Source of the DNA: Liolophura sinensis
Taxonomy: Eukaryota; Mollusca; Polyplacophora; Chitonida; Chitonidae
Length of the DNA: 64,000 nt
Assembly (NCBI RefSeq): GCF_032854445.1
Contig: NC_088302.1
Coordinates: 33,141,979 to 33,205,978, forward strand
Direction: 5' to 3'
Shown here piece by piece: positions 11,310-21,025 of this stretch. Positions within the stretch are counted from its first letter, which is position 1, and each line of letters opens with the position of its first letter. The position numbers and the translations under genes were made by a program. The notes beneath the pieces were generated by a model. The model saw only the letters and a program-made list of their open reading frames with translations. It searched no databases and was not told the DNA's origin.

Positions 11310-12875
11310 CTCCGAATCCATTTTGGGTTCCAAATCTTTCCACATCCTCTGCTCATGTTGAATATTGTACTTCGCCAAAGGTACGACAATTTCCCCGATA
11401 AATACATGCCTGGAAAAGTTATGTCCCTTATGGAATATCTTGATCTTTAACTTCATAGATCTGAGTTCATCTATGTTTATATCGTTGAAATAAAACTCTT
11501 GATTGTATACTGGGTCACGTGTTCGTTTCACAGTATCAGACGTGTGTCTTTGAACTTTGCCCGGCATTAGGTAAATTTTCGCGTAAGAGTTTATGTTTTG
11601 ATCCCCCTTGTTGCGACCTCCCAAATTTTCGGCTTTGATCAGTCCTACTTTAAATTGCCTAGTATCTGTTAAGTACTGAAAAGAGAGTTTGACCTCGCCG
11701 AACTCGGCCAACATGTGAGATTGGAAGCGTGTTGGGGACGCGTCCGAACAAGAGCACGACAGCTTCAGGGCCATCACGGAGCACTGTAAGATTTCCTGCT
11801 CGCTGGAAGGACAAGGTGAAGAATGGCGCTTCTGTAAGTTCACGTCTCCAGGAACCAGCAGAGTGCCGTTACTTTTTCGCCGACCGATGGGGCTAGTCTC
11901 AGCAGAGCTGCATTCCGTCGAACTTTGCTCGTCCTCTTCGAAACCAGGCAGGGAGGACCTTCGACGATAATACAGCCTATTTCGACGAGATATTCTGTTC
12001 GTGTTCGCCATATCTGGACAGAGGTGGTAGGGGCTCAACATTGCCCCGATGCCTGAGCGGACGGGCGACGGGCAGGCAGGAGAGACTGGACTAGGCAAGG
12101 GGCTTGTCTCTGGGCTACATCTCTTGCCTGTCAGGATAGTCACTGGGGTGACCACAGTCGTTGGAGTCTCCCTTCGGCGACTTCCGCGCCTGCTCAAAGG
12201 GAACTCCTCGTCAGGTTGCCCCAGCGGAGGTGGATTAGGGGACAAAGATACGATTATATCTTGCGAGCGCGCTATATCAATTGAGTTATTCTTTTTCTGA
12301 GATTGTCGACGATTCAGCATACTTGGTATGGACTCTGTGTCACAGTGGAACAGAGACTCTTTTCTGCGTGTATGCGGGGCCTGGTTTAGAGTTGTGAATC
12401 CGTATGCTGTCTTTGTACGGAAATGCGGAAGGCTCATGGCCGCCATGGATTGCGGATCGGCATTTGTATCCTTCGTTTTCAATATCTGCAAATCTTCGCA
12501 AGAATACAAGTCCACGTTTTTGAACAAAGGCGCTGCTGGTTTGTATGGACTTGTCGGAGCAGACCGACTGCATTTGGAAATATCAGGAGCGAGTCCAAGA
12601 AATGAAGTTCGAGGAGAAAGGCGGGGACTTGCTTGTCGAGAGTCCGGAGGGCTGACACTGTTCCGACTGTTCTCATCTTCCTCGATAGACAGTTTTTCCC
12701 CACTGTCACGCTGCGATGAACCATCCGAATTCGACTTCGGGATAATAAACTCCGGAATGTTCTGAGGAGTCACGACAGAGCCGTAACTCTGTTGTTCTTT
12801 CGTCTGCTGTCCAAAAGCTGGTTGTATCTTGCACTTGTTCACAAGCCAGTTCCTGACTTCCTTCATGGACTCCAT
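11310..12875 (-). CDS. C2CD4-family C2-domain protein, main coding exon
   Basis: Encodes residues 1-522 and ends at codon SE with a strong GTAAGT donor (11309-11304, phase 0). Three blocks match vertebrate C2CD4 (NLF) proteins: SVVTPQNIPEFIIPKSN at residues 33-49, AMSLPHF with AYGF at 146-160, and APHTRRKESLFH at 166-177. Between them lies a long Ser/Pro/Arg-rich, probably disordered region with basic clusters (228-236 and 297-307) that could direct it to the nucleus. A single C2 domain spans about 392-516 (EFGEVKLSFQYL to WKDLEP). The aspartates that bind calcium in synaptotagmin C2 domains appear largely missing (INSYAKIYLMPG where those have a DPYVKVYLLPD-type stretch). In vertebrates the family comprises small C2 proteins, some nuclear and induced by inflammatory signals; a role here is inferred only by homology. 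The start ATG is the first in frame after an in-frame TGA. The last exon is not located. Confidence 0.88.
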
Positions 12876-12954
12876 CCTGAATGAGCAGTGATCTCTGCAT
12901 GAACTGTTCGGACATACACGTGAGTTTTAAGTGTGGGCAGACCAGGTCATCAAT
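12876..12954 (-). promoter_or_regulatory. C2CD4 5' leader with upstream ATGs
   Basis: The exon begins at 12954, just after a pyrimidine tract ending in TTTTCAG, so a noncoding first exon lies upstream on the minus strand. In the 79-nt leader, one upstream ATG opens a short frame (M-T-W-S-A-H-T, stop). Another two share a frame that overlaps the main start and runs to about 12706. In the main frame there is a TGA near the acceptor. Translation may therefore be regulated, or the leader may be subject to leaky scanning. Confidence 0.6.
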
Positions 12955-13540
12955 CTGAAAAGGGGAGGGGAGAGAACAATTAAAACACATGTTGTACATG
13001 GTTGTTCTGTTTCACACCTTATTTGTGGGCGTGTCCGTTCCTAACACCTGCCTACGTAAACCAATCGGAGTAATAGGTTTCTAATCCACAATATATAAAA
13101 ATTTATAGAACGGAAAATAATTCCTTAATTATTAAATTACAACGAATGCCCACTGAGCTTATTACTTGAGCATGAATTCGTGACACATAACGTTCAGGAA
13201 AGAATTTAATGACACACGTGGAAAACGAGTAAATGAATCAACGATACCCACACCAATAAAAGGTGCTAAAAATATAACTAATTATTTGACTAACCTTACG
13301 TTCATACATAATTTGAATTTGTGTCAACCCCATTCTCCATTTCCATCAGTGTATAGCACTTATTCACTTAGAACCAGGTAGAACTTATGCTAAACATTTG
13401 GTGGAATGTACATCTGTTGTACAAGACTAATCATTATCGGTTCAATAAATAAGACTTCCATAAACTACGCGTCGAACTAACTGAATTGTGTAACTTGGAT
13501 GGTATTCTACCAAAAGCGTTTTTCTCCTAAACTACCTGGG
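12955..13540. other. Presumed intron upstream of the C2CD4 exon
   Basis: Follows from the acceptor at 12955-12956. The donor and noncoding first exon were not located, and no other feature is visible. Confidence 0.4.
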
Positions 13541-13684
13541 AAGGTCGGTCAACAACCTGCGGATGGTCGTGGTTTTCCTTCGGGCTCTTTCCGGTTTTCT
13601 CCCACCATAATTCTGGCCACTGTCGTATAAGTAAAATATTCTTGAGTACGGGGTAAAACTCCAATCAAATAAATAAATAAATAA
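13541..13684 (+). repeat. SINE-A, 5'-truncated
   Basis: Body and (AAAT)n tail of SINE-A: CAACCTGCGGATGGTCGTGG, AATATTCTTGAGTACGG, CCAATCAAATAAATAAATAA. Several substitutions mark it as older than the 45512 copy. Confidence 0.9.
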
Positions 13685-14454
13685 TTCCAGAATTGAGGAT
13701 CACAGCGTGATAATCTTTATCCCATTTTATCTCACCTGTTACCTGCATTCAAAAGATAAACACAAGTGCGGAAAGGTATTACCATACACCAGCGGTAACC
13801 ACACCTCACAGTTATTAGGTTTAGTACCACCTATAAGGTGTTTCCCCTCCAACATCCAGGTTTCAACTTAGGGCAGCACTTATATACAGTACTCCAATGG
13901 CATCTACTGTTACGTATCACTGCATACAAGTAATGACATAAGTAATGTGAGACCCCTTGCCGTTAAAATCAATATCGAATTGTTCGCTCCTATCCGTACT
14001 CCTTTACTGATTTATTAACACATCAGATCCCAATTGTTATTTTACACAGAATTTAGTAATGTCCAGAGTCGTGTCTTGCGATGGCAATAGGGAAAAACTT
14101 GGTGAAAACAGCTATCACGCGTTCGTCGGTGCTCGGGGTTTTCTCTCCATGCTGCACGTCTTAATTATATTCCATTGAATTACATTCATGCAGAATAAAG
14201 TAGATTGTGTACGGGGAAGACGACAACTACTCACACACAAGCAAGCAGTGGTATTGCTGTGTCCATGGTATTTCGCGAGCGTAGATGTTGTAGCTGCTAG
14301 CGTTGATCCTCATGGTGATAATAAGTGGCAACCGGTATTACTCATACACCTGCGCTAACCGTTATCGCCTTGACATTATCACATCTACAGCTCTTTACAA
14401 CAGCTTGATAGCCCTCCCTTTGTATTGTTTTCAACTTAATGTTATTAAATGGGA
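13685..14454. other. No recognisable gene; weak R1 remnant
   Basis: At about 14070-14165 a diverged second half of R1 can be seen (AGCTATCACGCGTTCGTCGG, then ATGCTGCACGTC). No coding signal. Confidence 0.4.
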
Positions 14455-14690
14455 ATCAGTGACCTCTAGTATATTGCATTTAACATCACTGCACTCCTTT
14501 TAATTTCTCCTTGTAGTTAATTCAGCCTCAGTCATGGTACAAAGGAGCGTACGTATGATGTTACTATTTAAGTTACAATAAAACCCTGAGGTAAACTGAC
14601 AAGAGGTCAGATTTCACAGATTACGTATGACCCTCTCTCAACCATCACAATGTCGTCGCTGCTCTGGTTTTACTTCTCTTTGCTCTAATC
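14455..14690 (+). repeat. R1 dispersed repeat copy
   Basis: Keeps AACATCACTGCA, AACTGACAAGAGG, TTACGTATGACC, ATCACAATGTCGTCGCTGCT in R1 order. Confidence 0.7.
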
Positions 14691-15706
14691 GTTGAATGAC
14701 GAAGCAGGGAAATAAAACGCGTTCCTCCTTGCCCATACACCGTGCAGCAGTAACCGAAGTAGGGAAAAAAGCATGTTTTCTCGGCTGGTTGTGTAGATCA
14801 GCGTTTCTCTATAATGATCACATCGGCAAGTGTGCGGCCGAGGATGTGTGAACCTTAATCAATTTGCCAGCTTATCGTTCTGGGTTGACAGGAAAGAACC
14901 CAGGTCACGGAGACCAGTCTTGTTTGTGCCAAAGCGGCAAATAATTAGTCGTAAATCGCGGAATAAGATAGTTTACAGAAAAGCCCAGTCTGCTTTAGCC
15001 TGCAGGATGCTTATAATCCCACACCTCATCATGTGTGATAACTGCGTACCTGTGCCTTCATGATTTACAAGGAAGGGAGGGGAAAAGATTGCCCAATAAA
15101 ACATGTTAATTATGATGCTTTAAAAATAAGACAAGCCTAAAAACAGCTAGTTTTCAACTGCTGTTTAACAGCCTTAACAGCATAAAGCATCATAAAGGCC
15201 GACTGTTTTATATCTTTATAAATTAAGATAAAGATTCCAAGGAACACTCAAACCTCTCTTAAAATAACTGTCAGTGTCAGATCTTCGGAAGACAGTTAAT
15301 AGGCAATCCAAAACACGAATACGAAAGCCAATCCCTTGAAACAAGGTTCCGTTATTCGTTTAACATGTTGTCATATAAAAGCATGCTTCTCGTGTTAGAG
15401 CATACTATGCCGGTACAAAACTATACATTCAACATCAATTCATTTATTTATTGGGTGGGTGTTTTATTTGGTGTTCAGCATTATGATACGGGGAAATCGG
15501 GCAGAATCAGCGGGAAAACATTCAAAATAAAGTACACGGAAGCTAAATGTCTGCAAAATACATGTCTCTTTAAAAGATTTTTCCATGTTCTGAATAAAAG
15601 CTGCCAATAAATATATATATTCAACAGACTGACCTAGAAACACCTGGCTTGGCGCCACCCTTCACCTGCAGTGGGAAGGTGTTGAAATCCACACGTCACA
15701 AGGAGA
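14691..15706. other. No recognisable gene
   Basis: Open frames up to 81 codons, none with splice or family support. A short imperfect hairpin lies near 15150-15190 (GCTGTTTAACAGCCTTAACA). Confidence 0.4.
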
Positions 15707-15945
15707 GGATTTATTTATTTATTTATTTATTTATTTGATTGGTGTTTTACGCCGTACTCAAGAATATTTCACTTATACGACGGCGGCCAGCATTATGGTG
15801 GGTGGAAACCGGGCACAGCCCGGGGGAAACCCACGACCATCCGCAGGTTGCTGGCAGACCTTCCCACGTACGGCCGGAGAGGAAGCCAGCATGAGCTGGA
15901 CTTGAACTCACAGCGACCGCATTGGTGAGAGGCTCCTGGGTCATG
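15707..15945 (-). repeat. SINE-A, nearly complete
   Basis: Minus-strand SINE-A with a TATTTATTTATT tail on the left, the conserved body and the start of the tRNA-like head (GACCGCATTGGTGAGAGG, GGGTCAT). It stops before the A box. Frames of about 70 codons here are repeat-derived. Confidence 0.92.
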
Positions 15946-16137
15946 CAGAGGATTGACGTCACTCGTCACTCGTCACTCTGACATGTGATGAAGCATCGTG
16001 ATACTGTATACGTTAGAAAACTGCAGGGCAAGATGTAAAGCCCCGATCTAATGAATACTTAAATAGACTTATCTCCATATTTTGGCGAGTTAATCGCGAT
16101 CGGTTGCATCGAATCAAATCAAGTTTTTCCGTCTGTG

Positions 16138-16325
16138 TGATTTATTTATTTATTTATTTGATTGGTGTTTTACGCCGTACTCAAGAATATTTTACTTATA
16201 CGACGGCGGTCAGCATTGTGGTGGGAGGAAACCGGGCATAGCCCGGGGGAAACTCACGGCCATCCGCAGACTGTTGGAAGACCTTTTCACGTACGGCCGG
16301 AGAGGAAACCAGCATGAGCTGGACT
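16138..16325 (-). repeat. SINE-A, head-truncated
   Basis: Left (TTTA)n tail then TTGATTGGTGTTTTACGCCG through to AAACCAGCATGAGCTGGACT. Head missing. Confidence 0.9.
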
Positions 16326-16359
16326 TCACTCTCTGTTTGAAGTCATAGTGTAACTAATA

Positions 16360-16640
16360 TAATTAAGGCATACAGCACAGCATGAAAAACCAAACAGTGT
16401 GGTAGCTGGCAAACGGTCACACATAACCGGTGAAACACGTACTCTTGTCAATTTACATCAGGTAGGGCTTTATTCTAACTGTTCGTGTAAATGCATAAAT
16501 AGTAGCAAATTACCTGTCCTCTAGCACCATGGCTTAAGCAGAAATAGGTTAAGAAATGCAGTGATGTTAATTGAAATTTATCAGAGGTCACTGGTCTAGA
16601 ATTACTCAAAATGCTGTGTTGTCATCACATTTCAGATTCA
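16360..16640 (-). repeat. R1 dispersed repeat copy, near full length
   Basis: Best minus-strand copy. Landmarks are GTGGTAGCTGGCAAACGGTC, ACTCTTGTCAATTTACATCA, GCTTTATTCTAACTG, CTCTAGCACCATGGCTTAAG, GTCACTGGTCTAGAATTACT, GTGTTGTCATCACATTTC. Confidence 0.8.
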
Positions 16641-17296
16641 ATCAGTTCTTTATGTGGATGACACATTGGTCAATGTCCGAGCTTTGTAGAAAGTTATAGC
16701 GCGAGCCGCATTGCAATACCTTACAAGATACAAAACGACGACTAGCACCATTTTGCCAAAAATTCACTTTTTTCGCTCCTGACTGCCAAAAACTTCGTCG
16801 TCCAAGTTTTGCTTTATGAACTTCTCATCCTTCTTCCTGAGCTATTATTTGAAGTGTCGATTTCACCTGTTGCGACTGGTTGTGAAATATTGATTGAACA
16901 GGTGGCTTTCGAAAGAAAATTGAGAACATCGCATTGGCTTAATCGATCAGTAAATATGTGTTGTTGCAACAAATATTTTGTAATCTATCATGCAAGCAGA
17001 CATCGTTTTGGAAATTGTTTGGAAACCTTTTAACTTAAAGGCATGTAATAGTGATAGTGATGGAGACTCGTATGTCCGCAGCACTGTGCACAAAGACAAA
17101 TAATTTGGAATTGTTAACCCAACTGCGAGGATCGTGCTTTGTCCTCCAAAAATGCAAGTTTACGCTTAAAGCTGTGGGAAACTATTTATGCAGGTTCCAC
17201 AGATTTTTTTCCAAATTATTGTGGCAATACTCCTGTAGAGATTGACTGATGTTGATTAGAACAGCCGAAATCCCTAAAACACATCTTATTGCCTTG
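16641..17296. other. No recognisable gene
   Basis: Two + strand open frames of 64-74 codons have no family or splice support. Confidence 0.4.
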
Positions 17297-17360
17297 TATG
17301 TATGTATGTATGTATGTATGTATGTATGTATGTATGTAGGTATGTATGTATGTATGTATT
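17297..17360 (+). repeat. (TATG)n microsatellite
   Basis: About 16 TATG units with one GTAGG interruption. No SINE body is recognisable beside it. Confidence 0.95.
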
Positions 17361-17960
17361 TTTAATAGGGCAGGATTGTGTGTACTACATTGTGTCTGTC
17401 GTGTAATGTAATAGAAAGTTTTTTGATGTAGGCGCTTTCTGAATTATTTTCTGTTCGACCGTTTTTTCTGATATGGAGTTTAGACTTTGACATCGATGTA
17501 GCTACTATTCTGATAGCTCAGACCGTTAGGATTTATATATTTATAAACCACGTTCGCATTTCTAATGGTCGGAATTTTCTTAGTCTCGCTGTGACTGAGA
17601 GCTGTATGCTAACTTTCGCTCTTGGTGTGTCTTATCCTGGAGGCGACATGTTCACTAGTTATCAGTTTATTTGAAATGTTCCATTGCAAATGTTACTGTC
17701 ATCTGCAGTGACTTGTGGCAAAACATTCGAGAAACTCAAATTACTAAAAAGAAAAAGATATTTTGATTTCATTTGACGCAGAAGATAATTTCTGTCACTG
17801 ATATCACTGAGTCACCACTGTGGATATATTAAAACTGGCAATCAAAGCAAGATTGAGATAGATATTTTATTATCGATAACTTATATTCAAGCATGCTACA
17901 GGGTTTGAATACTGATTTCTGTCTGACGCCTAGAACATATCTCGCTTCTTTCCTACATCA

Positions 17961-18105
17961 ATGAAACTTGTTGACAGCTACACTTTGTATGATTCCATCC
18001 TATTTCCGTACATTATATACCTTCTTACTTCTTTCGTGTTATACGTCGTTTTGGGAATTGTCCTGGCGATTATTTACCCCGAACGTCCATATTGGCTCAC
18101 AGCTG
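17961..18105 (+). CDS. First exon of small membrane protein, paralog 1
   Basis: ATG at 17961 opens 48 codons plus one base, ending at a GTATAC donor (18106). The peptide begins MKLVDSYTLYDSILF, has one strongly hydrophobic helix (residues about 14-38, IIYLLTSFVLYVVLGIVLAI) and ends PERPYWLTA. An exon with the same layout and matching DNA lies on the minus strand at 63498-63643, including the 5' flank just before the ATG and the phase-1 donor. That shared structure is the main evidence for a real gene. The second exon, expected downstream, was not convincingly found; a weak match to the end of the paralog's exon 2 near 18540-18580 may be chance. Family unknown. Confidence 0.5.
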
Positions 18106-18744
18106 GTATACGAATGTCTGTTTTTACGAATGCTGTGGCCATTATAGTAGCGCGCATGGTAAACTGGGAATGTAGCTTATTGCGAATCCAGTACTTTTAG
18201 ATTACTTGTATTTCGTAGCGTTCACAATGACTTCTACTAATGAATTATGAGACAAATAGAGCGTATTGAAGCACCGTGAAAAAAATGTTTCTGATAAGCT
18301 AATTGCATAGATCAACCCCACTTTAATATTTCAGTGCGTATAACTCCCTAACTATTTCATCAGATATTCCTAAATGAATTAGAGCATGGTGTTAATAAAC
18401 GTTAGCAAAATGGCTTCGTCTACAGGACTGACATAAATCGCACATTCCAGGAAATATAGCAGCGATCTGATTCAATATGTGAAGGAAAAGTGAATACTCA
18501 AATTTAGTACTGATAGAAGAAAAGAAGAGGAGCATGTAGGCGCTTAATTAGCTATCATTCAGGCCGCTCAAATTATTAATGGCTTCTTATAATATGCTTG
18601 TGTGTTACACTAAAAATCGATTTCAACATTTCATTTCTACTGATAATCATCATTTTAACATATATCTCAAATGATTCTTTCTTAGTACTTATCTTATGCT
18701 TATTTTATTTTATCTGTAAACGTAACTGATGTAATCATATAGTG
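18106..18744. other. Presumed intron or flank of the 17961 gene
   Basis: AT-rich. No phase-compatible second exon was recognised. Confidence 0.35.
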
Positions 18745-18758
18745 TATTTTAAATAGAG

Positions 18759-19123
18759 TGAGTGAGTGAGTGCTTGGGGTTTAACGTCGTACTCAACAAT
18801 TTTTCAGTCATATGACGACGAAGGAATCATTAGGGTGCATGTACGTGTAATGTGCCTCCTTGTTGCAGGACGGATTTCCACCGCTCTTTTATTTAGTGCT
18901 GCTTCACTGAGACGACTTACCGAAGGCAAGTAAGCCGCCCCGCCCGAGCCATTATACTGATACGGGTCAACCAGTCGTTGCACTATCCCCTTCATGCTGA
19001 ACGCCAAGCGAGGAAGTTACAACTTCCTCTTTTAAAGTCTTAGGTGTGACTCGATCAAGGATTGATCCTGGATCTACCGGTCCCGAAGCGGACGCTTTAC
19101 CAACTGTGCCATCCGGGCCGGTA
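18759..19123 (-). repeat. SINE-B, full length with target-site duplication
   Basis: Flanked by a perfect 14-bp duplication TATTTTAAATAGAG (18745-18758 and 19124-19137). On the minus strand it starts with a tRNA-like head (GGCCCGGATGGCACAGTTGG, an A-box-like match, then GGTAAAGCGTCCGCTT) and ends TTGAGTACGACGTTAAACCC plus a (CACT)n tail. This is the best SINE-B reference in the window. Frames of about 65 codons across it are not genes. Confidence 0.92.
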
Positions 19124-19137
19124 TATTTTAAATAGAG

Positions 19138-19822
19138 AAACCACCAAAACCACACACAACGCACATCGTCTTATACAACTGGTCTGCATTCGTGGACAAT
19201 TGCAAGACAAAAGTAGCACGGATTAAATCGCGGACTTTACACGGCATTCAGTGTAGCGTTTGTACACACATATTATATTACCATAATTAAGGGTTAATTT
19301 GGAGCCCATCATATTGTCTCATGCACTGGCGTTCTGCCTTTCTACCCACGCCTATCCGAGTCCCCATGTACCTGTTATTCTATCATCCCGGCCATTCAGG
19401 AATGAGGCTTTCGAGGCCTTGAAGACAGACGCACTTGAGGCGAACCTAGGCATGTGGTGTGCGCCATCGAAGTCATTCGCTAATAGCAAAGAGCTTTGAA
19501 CAGTGACTGACGGGCAGAACCTAATATCAACGAGAAAGTGGGCTTCCAAATAACTGCTTAAGGAGGACTCTTTATCAAAGGTGTTGTTGGCAGTGGCCCA
19601 AGGCTTCATTATCTGATCATAAGGCATCAATGCAGTATTCTCAGAGACTGTGTAGAAGTACTATACACGGTGTGCTACTGAGTCCTGGATAAACCGACGT
19701 TGCCAAGGGGCTGCTTTCGTAGAGAAAATAACGCAGGTAAAGGCTTTGGATACTAAGCTGCAAAGACGGTTGGACTTTTTACAGTGGTGCTACAAGAGAA
19801 GTTATTAATATAATAAAAAGAC
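19138..19822. other. No confident gene
   Basis: Overlapping frames of 66 (+) and 92 (-) codons lie at 19299-19630. Neither shows a domain or splice signal I can support, though the minus frame is fairly protein-like in composition. Confidence 0.35.
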
Positions 19823-19965
19823 TTACAGCATACAAAGTAAAACTAGAGCGACGACAGTGTGTGACATGTTTGAGAATTTTCGGTGAAATACGGCGTTTTG
19901 TCAGTTTACCTCAGCTAGGATTTTATTCTAACTGTTCATGCAAATGCTTACTTAATAGAAAAAAT
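19823..19965 (-). repeat. R1 dispersed repeat copy, partial
   Basis: Keeps GACGACAGTGTGTGACATG, TTTGTCAGTTTACCTCAGCT, GGATTTTATTCTAACTGTTC. Confidence 0.7.
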
Positions 19966-19994
19966 GTCGATGATGACATCGTTACTCCCGATAT

Positions 19995-20206
19995 TTATTT
20001 AGTGTTTTACGCCGTTCTCAAGAATGTTTCACTTATACGAGAGCGGGCAGCATTATGTTGGCAGGAAACCGCGCTGAGCCCGGGGAAAATCCATCCAACC
20101 ATCCGCAGGTTGCTGTACATCTTCAGACATACGGCCGAAGAGGAAGCCAGCATGAGCCGGACTTGAACTCACAACGACCCCATTGGCGGGAGACTCCTGG
20201 GTCATT
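19995..20206 (-). repeat. SINE-A, nearly complete
   Basis: Left tail, GTGTTTTACGCCGTTCTCAA, body, and head side up to GAGACTCCTGGGTCATTG. More diverged than the 15707 copy. Confidence 0.9.
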
Positions 20207-20230
20207 GTGACTCCCGAACCTGGAGTAGGT

Positions 20231-20300
20231 CGTTACCTAGTGGCTAAGGTGCTTTCTTTCATTATTCGAGACGTGAGTTCAATCTCAGTTAGAGTCAGGG
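20231..20300 (+). repeat. tRNA-like Pol III promoter fragment
   Basis: TACCTAGTGGCTAAGGTGC resembles an A box and GTGAGTTCAATCTC resembles a B box about 30 bp later, as in a tRNA-derived SINE head. Base pairing of a full tRNA cloverleaf is not apparent. It could be the head of a third SINE family or an unrelated match. Confidence 0.35.
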
Positions 20301-20412
20301 AGTTTTCAAAAATGTTATCGAGGCCTTGGTGCTGATACATAATAGTGGTTGACAGCGCTCCCTGGTGCGTGTGGTGTTGCCTGAATGTCGCGTTTTCCAC
20401 GTGTGCATGTGT

Positions 20413-20425
20413 GTATGTATGTATG

Positions 20426-20464
<39 letters not shown>

Positions 20465-20573
20465 GCGTGTGCGTGTGCGTGTCCTTGCGCGTGCGCGTGC
20501 GCGTGTGCGTGTGCGTGTGCGTGTGTGTGTATGTATGTATGTATGTATGTATGTATGTATGTATGTACGTATG
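20413..20573 (+). repeat. Compound (TATG)n-(TG)n-(CGTG)n-(TATG)n microsatellite
   Basis: About 160 bp of alternating purine-pyrimidine repeats. The TG/CG part could adopt Z-DNA. Long open frames in several frames here are low-complexity artefacts. The tract joins the tail side of the next SINE-B. Confidence 0.95.
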
Positions 20574-20890
20574 TTTAGGGTTTAACGTAGGAGGACACAT
20601 TAGGTGTGGGTACACATATTGTGTCTTCTTGTGGAAAGACGAGTCCATGCCGCCAATGTGCTGCCGCCACTGAAGTATCATGCTGAAGACACCATAACAA
20701 CCCAACCAGTCACATTATACTAACACCGGGCCAACCAGTCGTTTCCTTGCTCCAACCTCTCAGTACTGAGCGGCAAGCGAGGCAGCAGTAAGTACCATTT
20801 TTAAAGTCTTTGGTATGACCCAACTCTTGTTTGATCCCTAAGTCTCCCGACTTCGAGACAGACGCTCTAACCATTAGGCACCAAAGCGGT
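20574..20890 (-). repeat. SINE-B, near full length
   Basis: The minus strand starts with a tRNA-like head (GGTGCCTAATGGTTAGAGCG is A-box-like) and runs through the shared body (CGCTTGCCGCTCAGTACTGA; CATGATACTTCAGTGGCGGC). The usual 3' end is shortened where the microsatellite begins. Confidence 0.88.
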
Positions 20891-20894
20891 CTTG

Positions 20895-21025
20895 TTCCAC
20901 ATGTGAGTCCGCCAGCAACGTGCCAAAGTGGCCTATTCTGTGCACTCCGGTTTCTTTCACTAATAAAACGGGCCACTATCGTATGAGTGAAAAGGTCTTG
21001 AGTGTGGCGTGAAACAATAATTAAA
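20895..21025 (+). repeat. SINE-A, diverged fragment
   Basis: GCCAGCAACGTGCC, CCGGTTTCTTTCACTAATAA, CACTATCGTATGAGTGAAA and TCTTGAGTGTGGCGTGAAAC follow the SINE-A body and tail in order. Confidence 0.6.

Noticed and set aside
12049-12765. Long + strand frames (up to 145 codons) over the C2CD4 exon
   Set aside because: They are antisense shadows of a GC-richer coding exon whose minus frame has clear family motifs.
20295-20705. 136-codon minus frame and several + frames of about 70-100 codons
   Set aside because: They run through the TG/TATG microsatellite and encode low-complexity HTHT or CVCV repeats.
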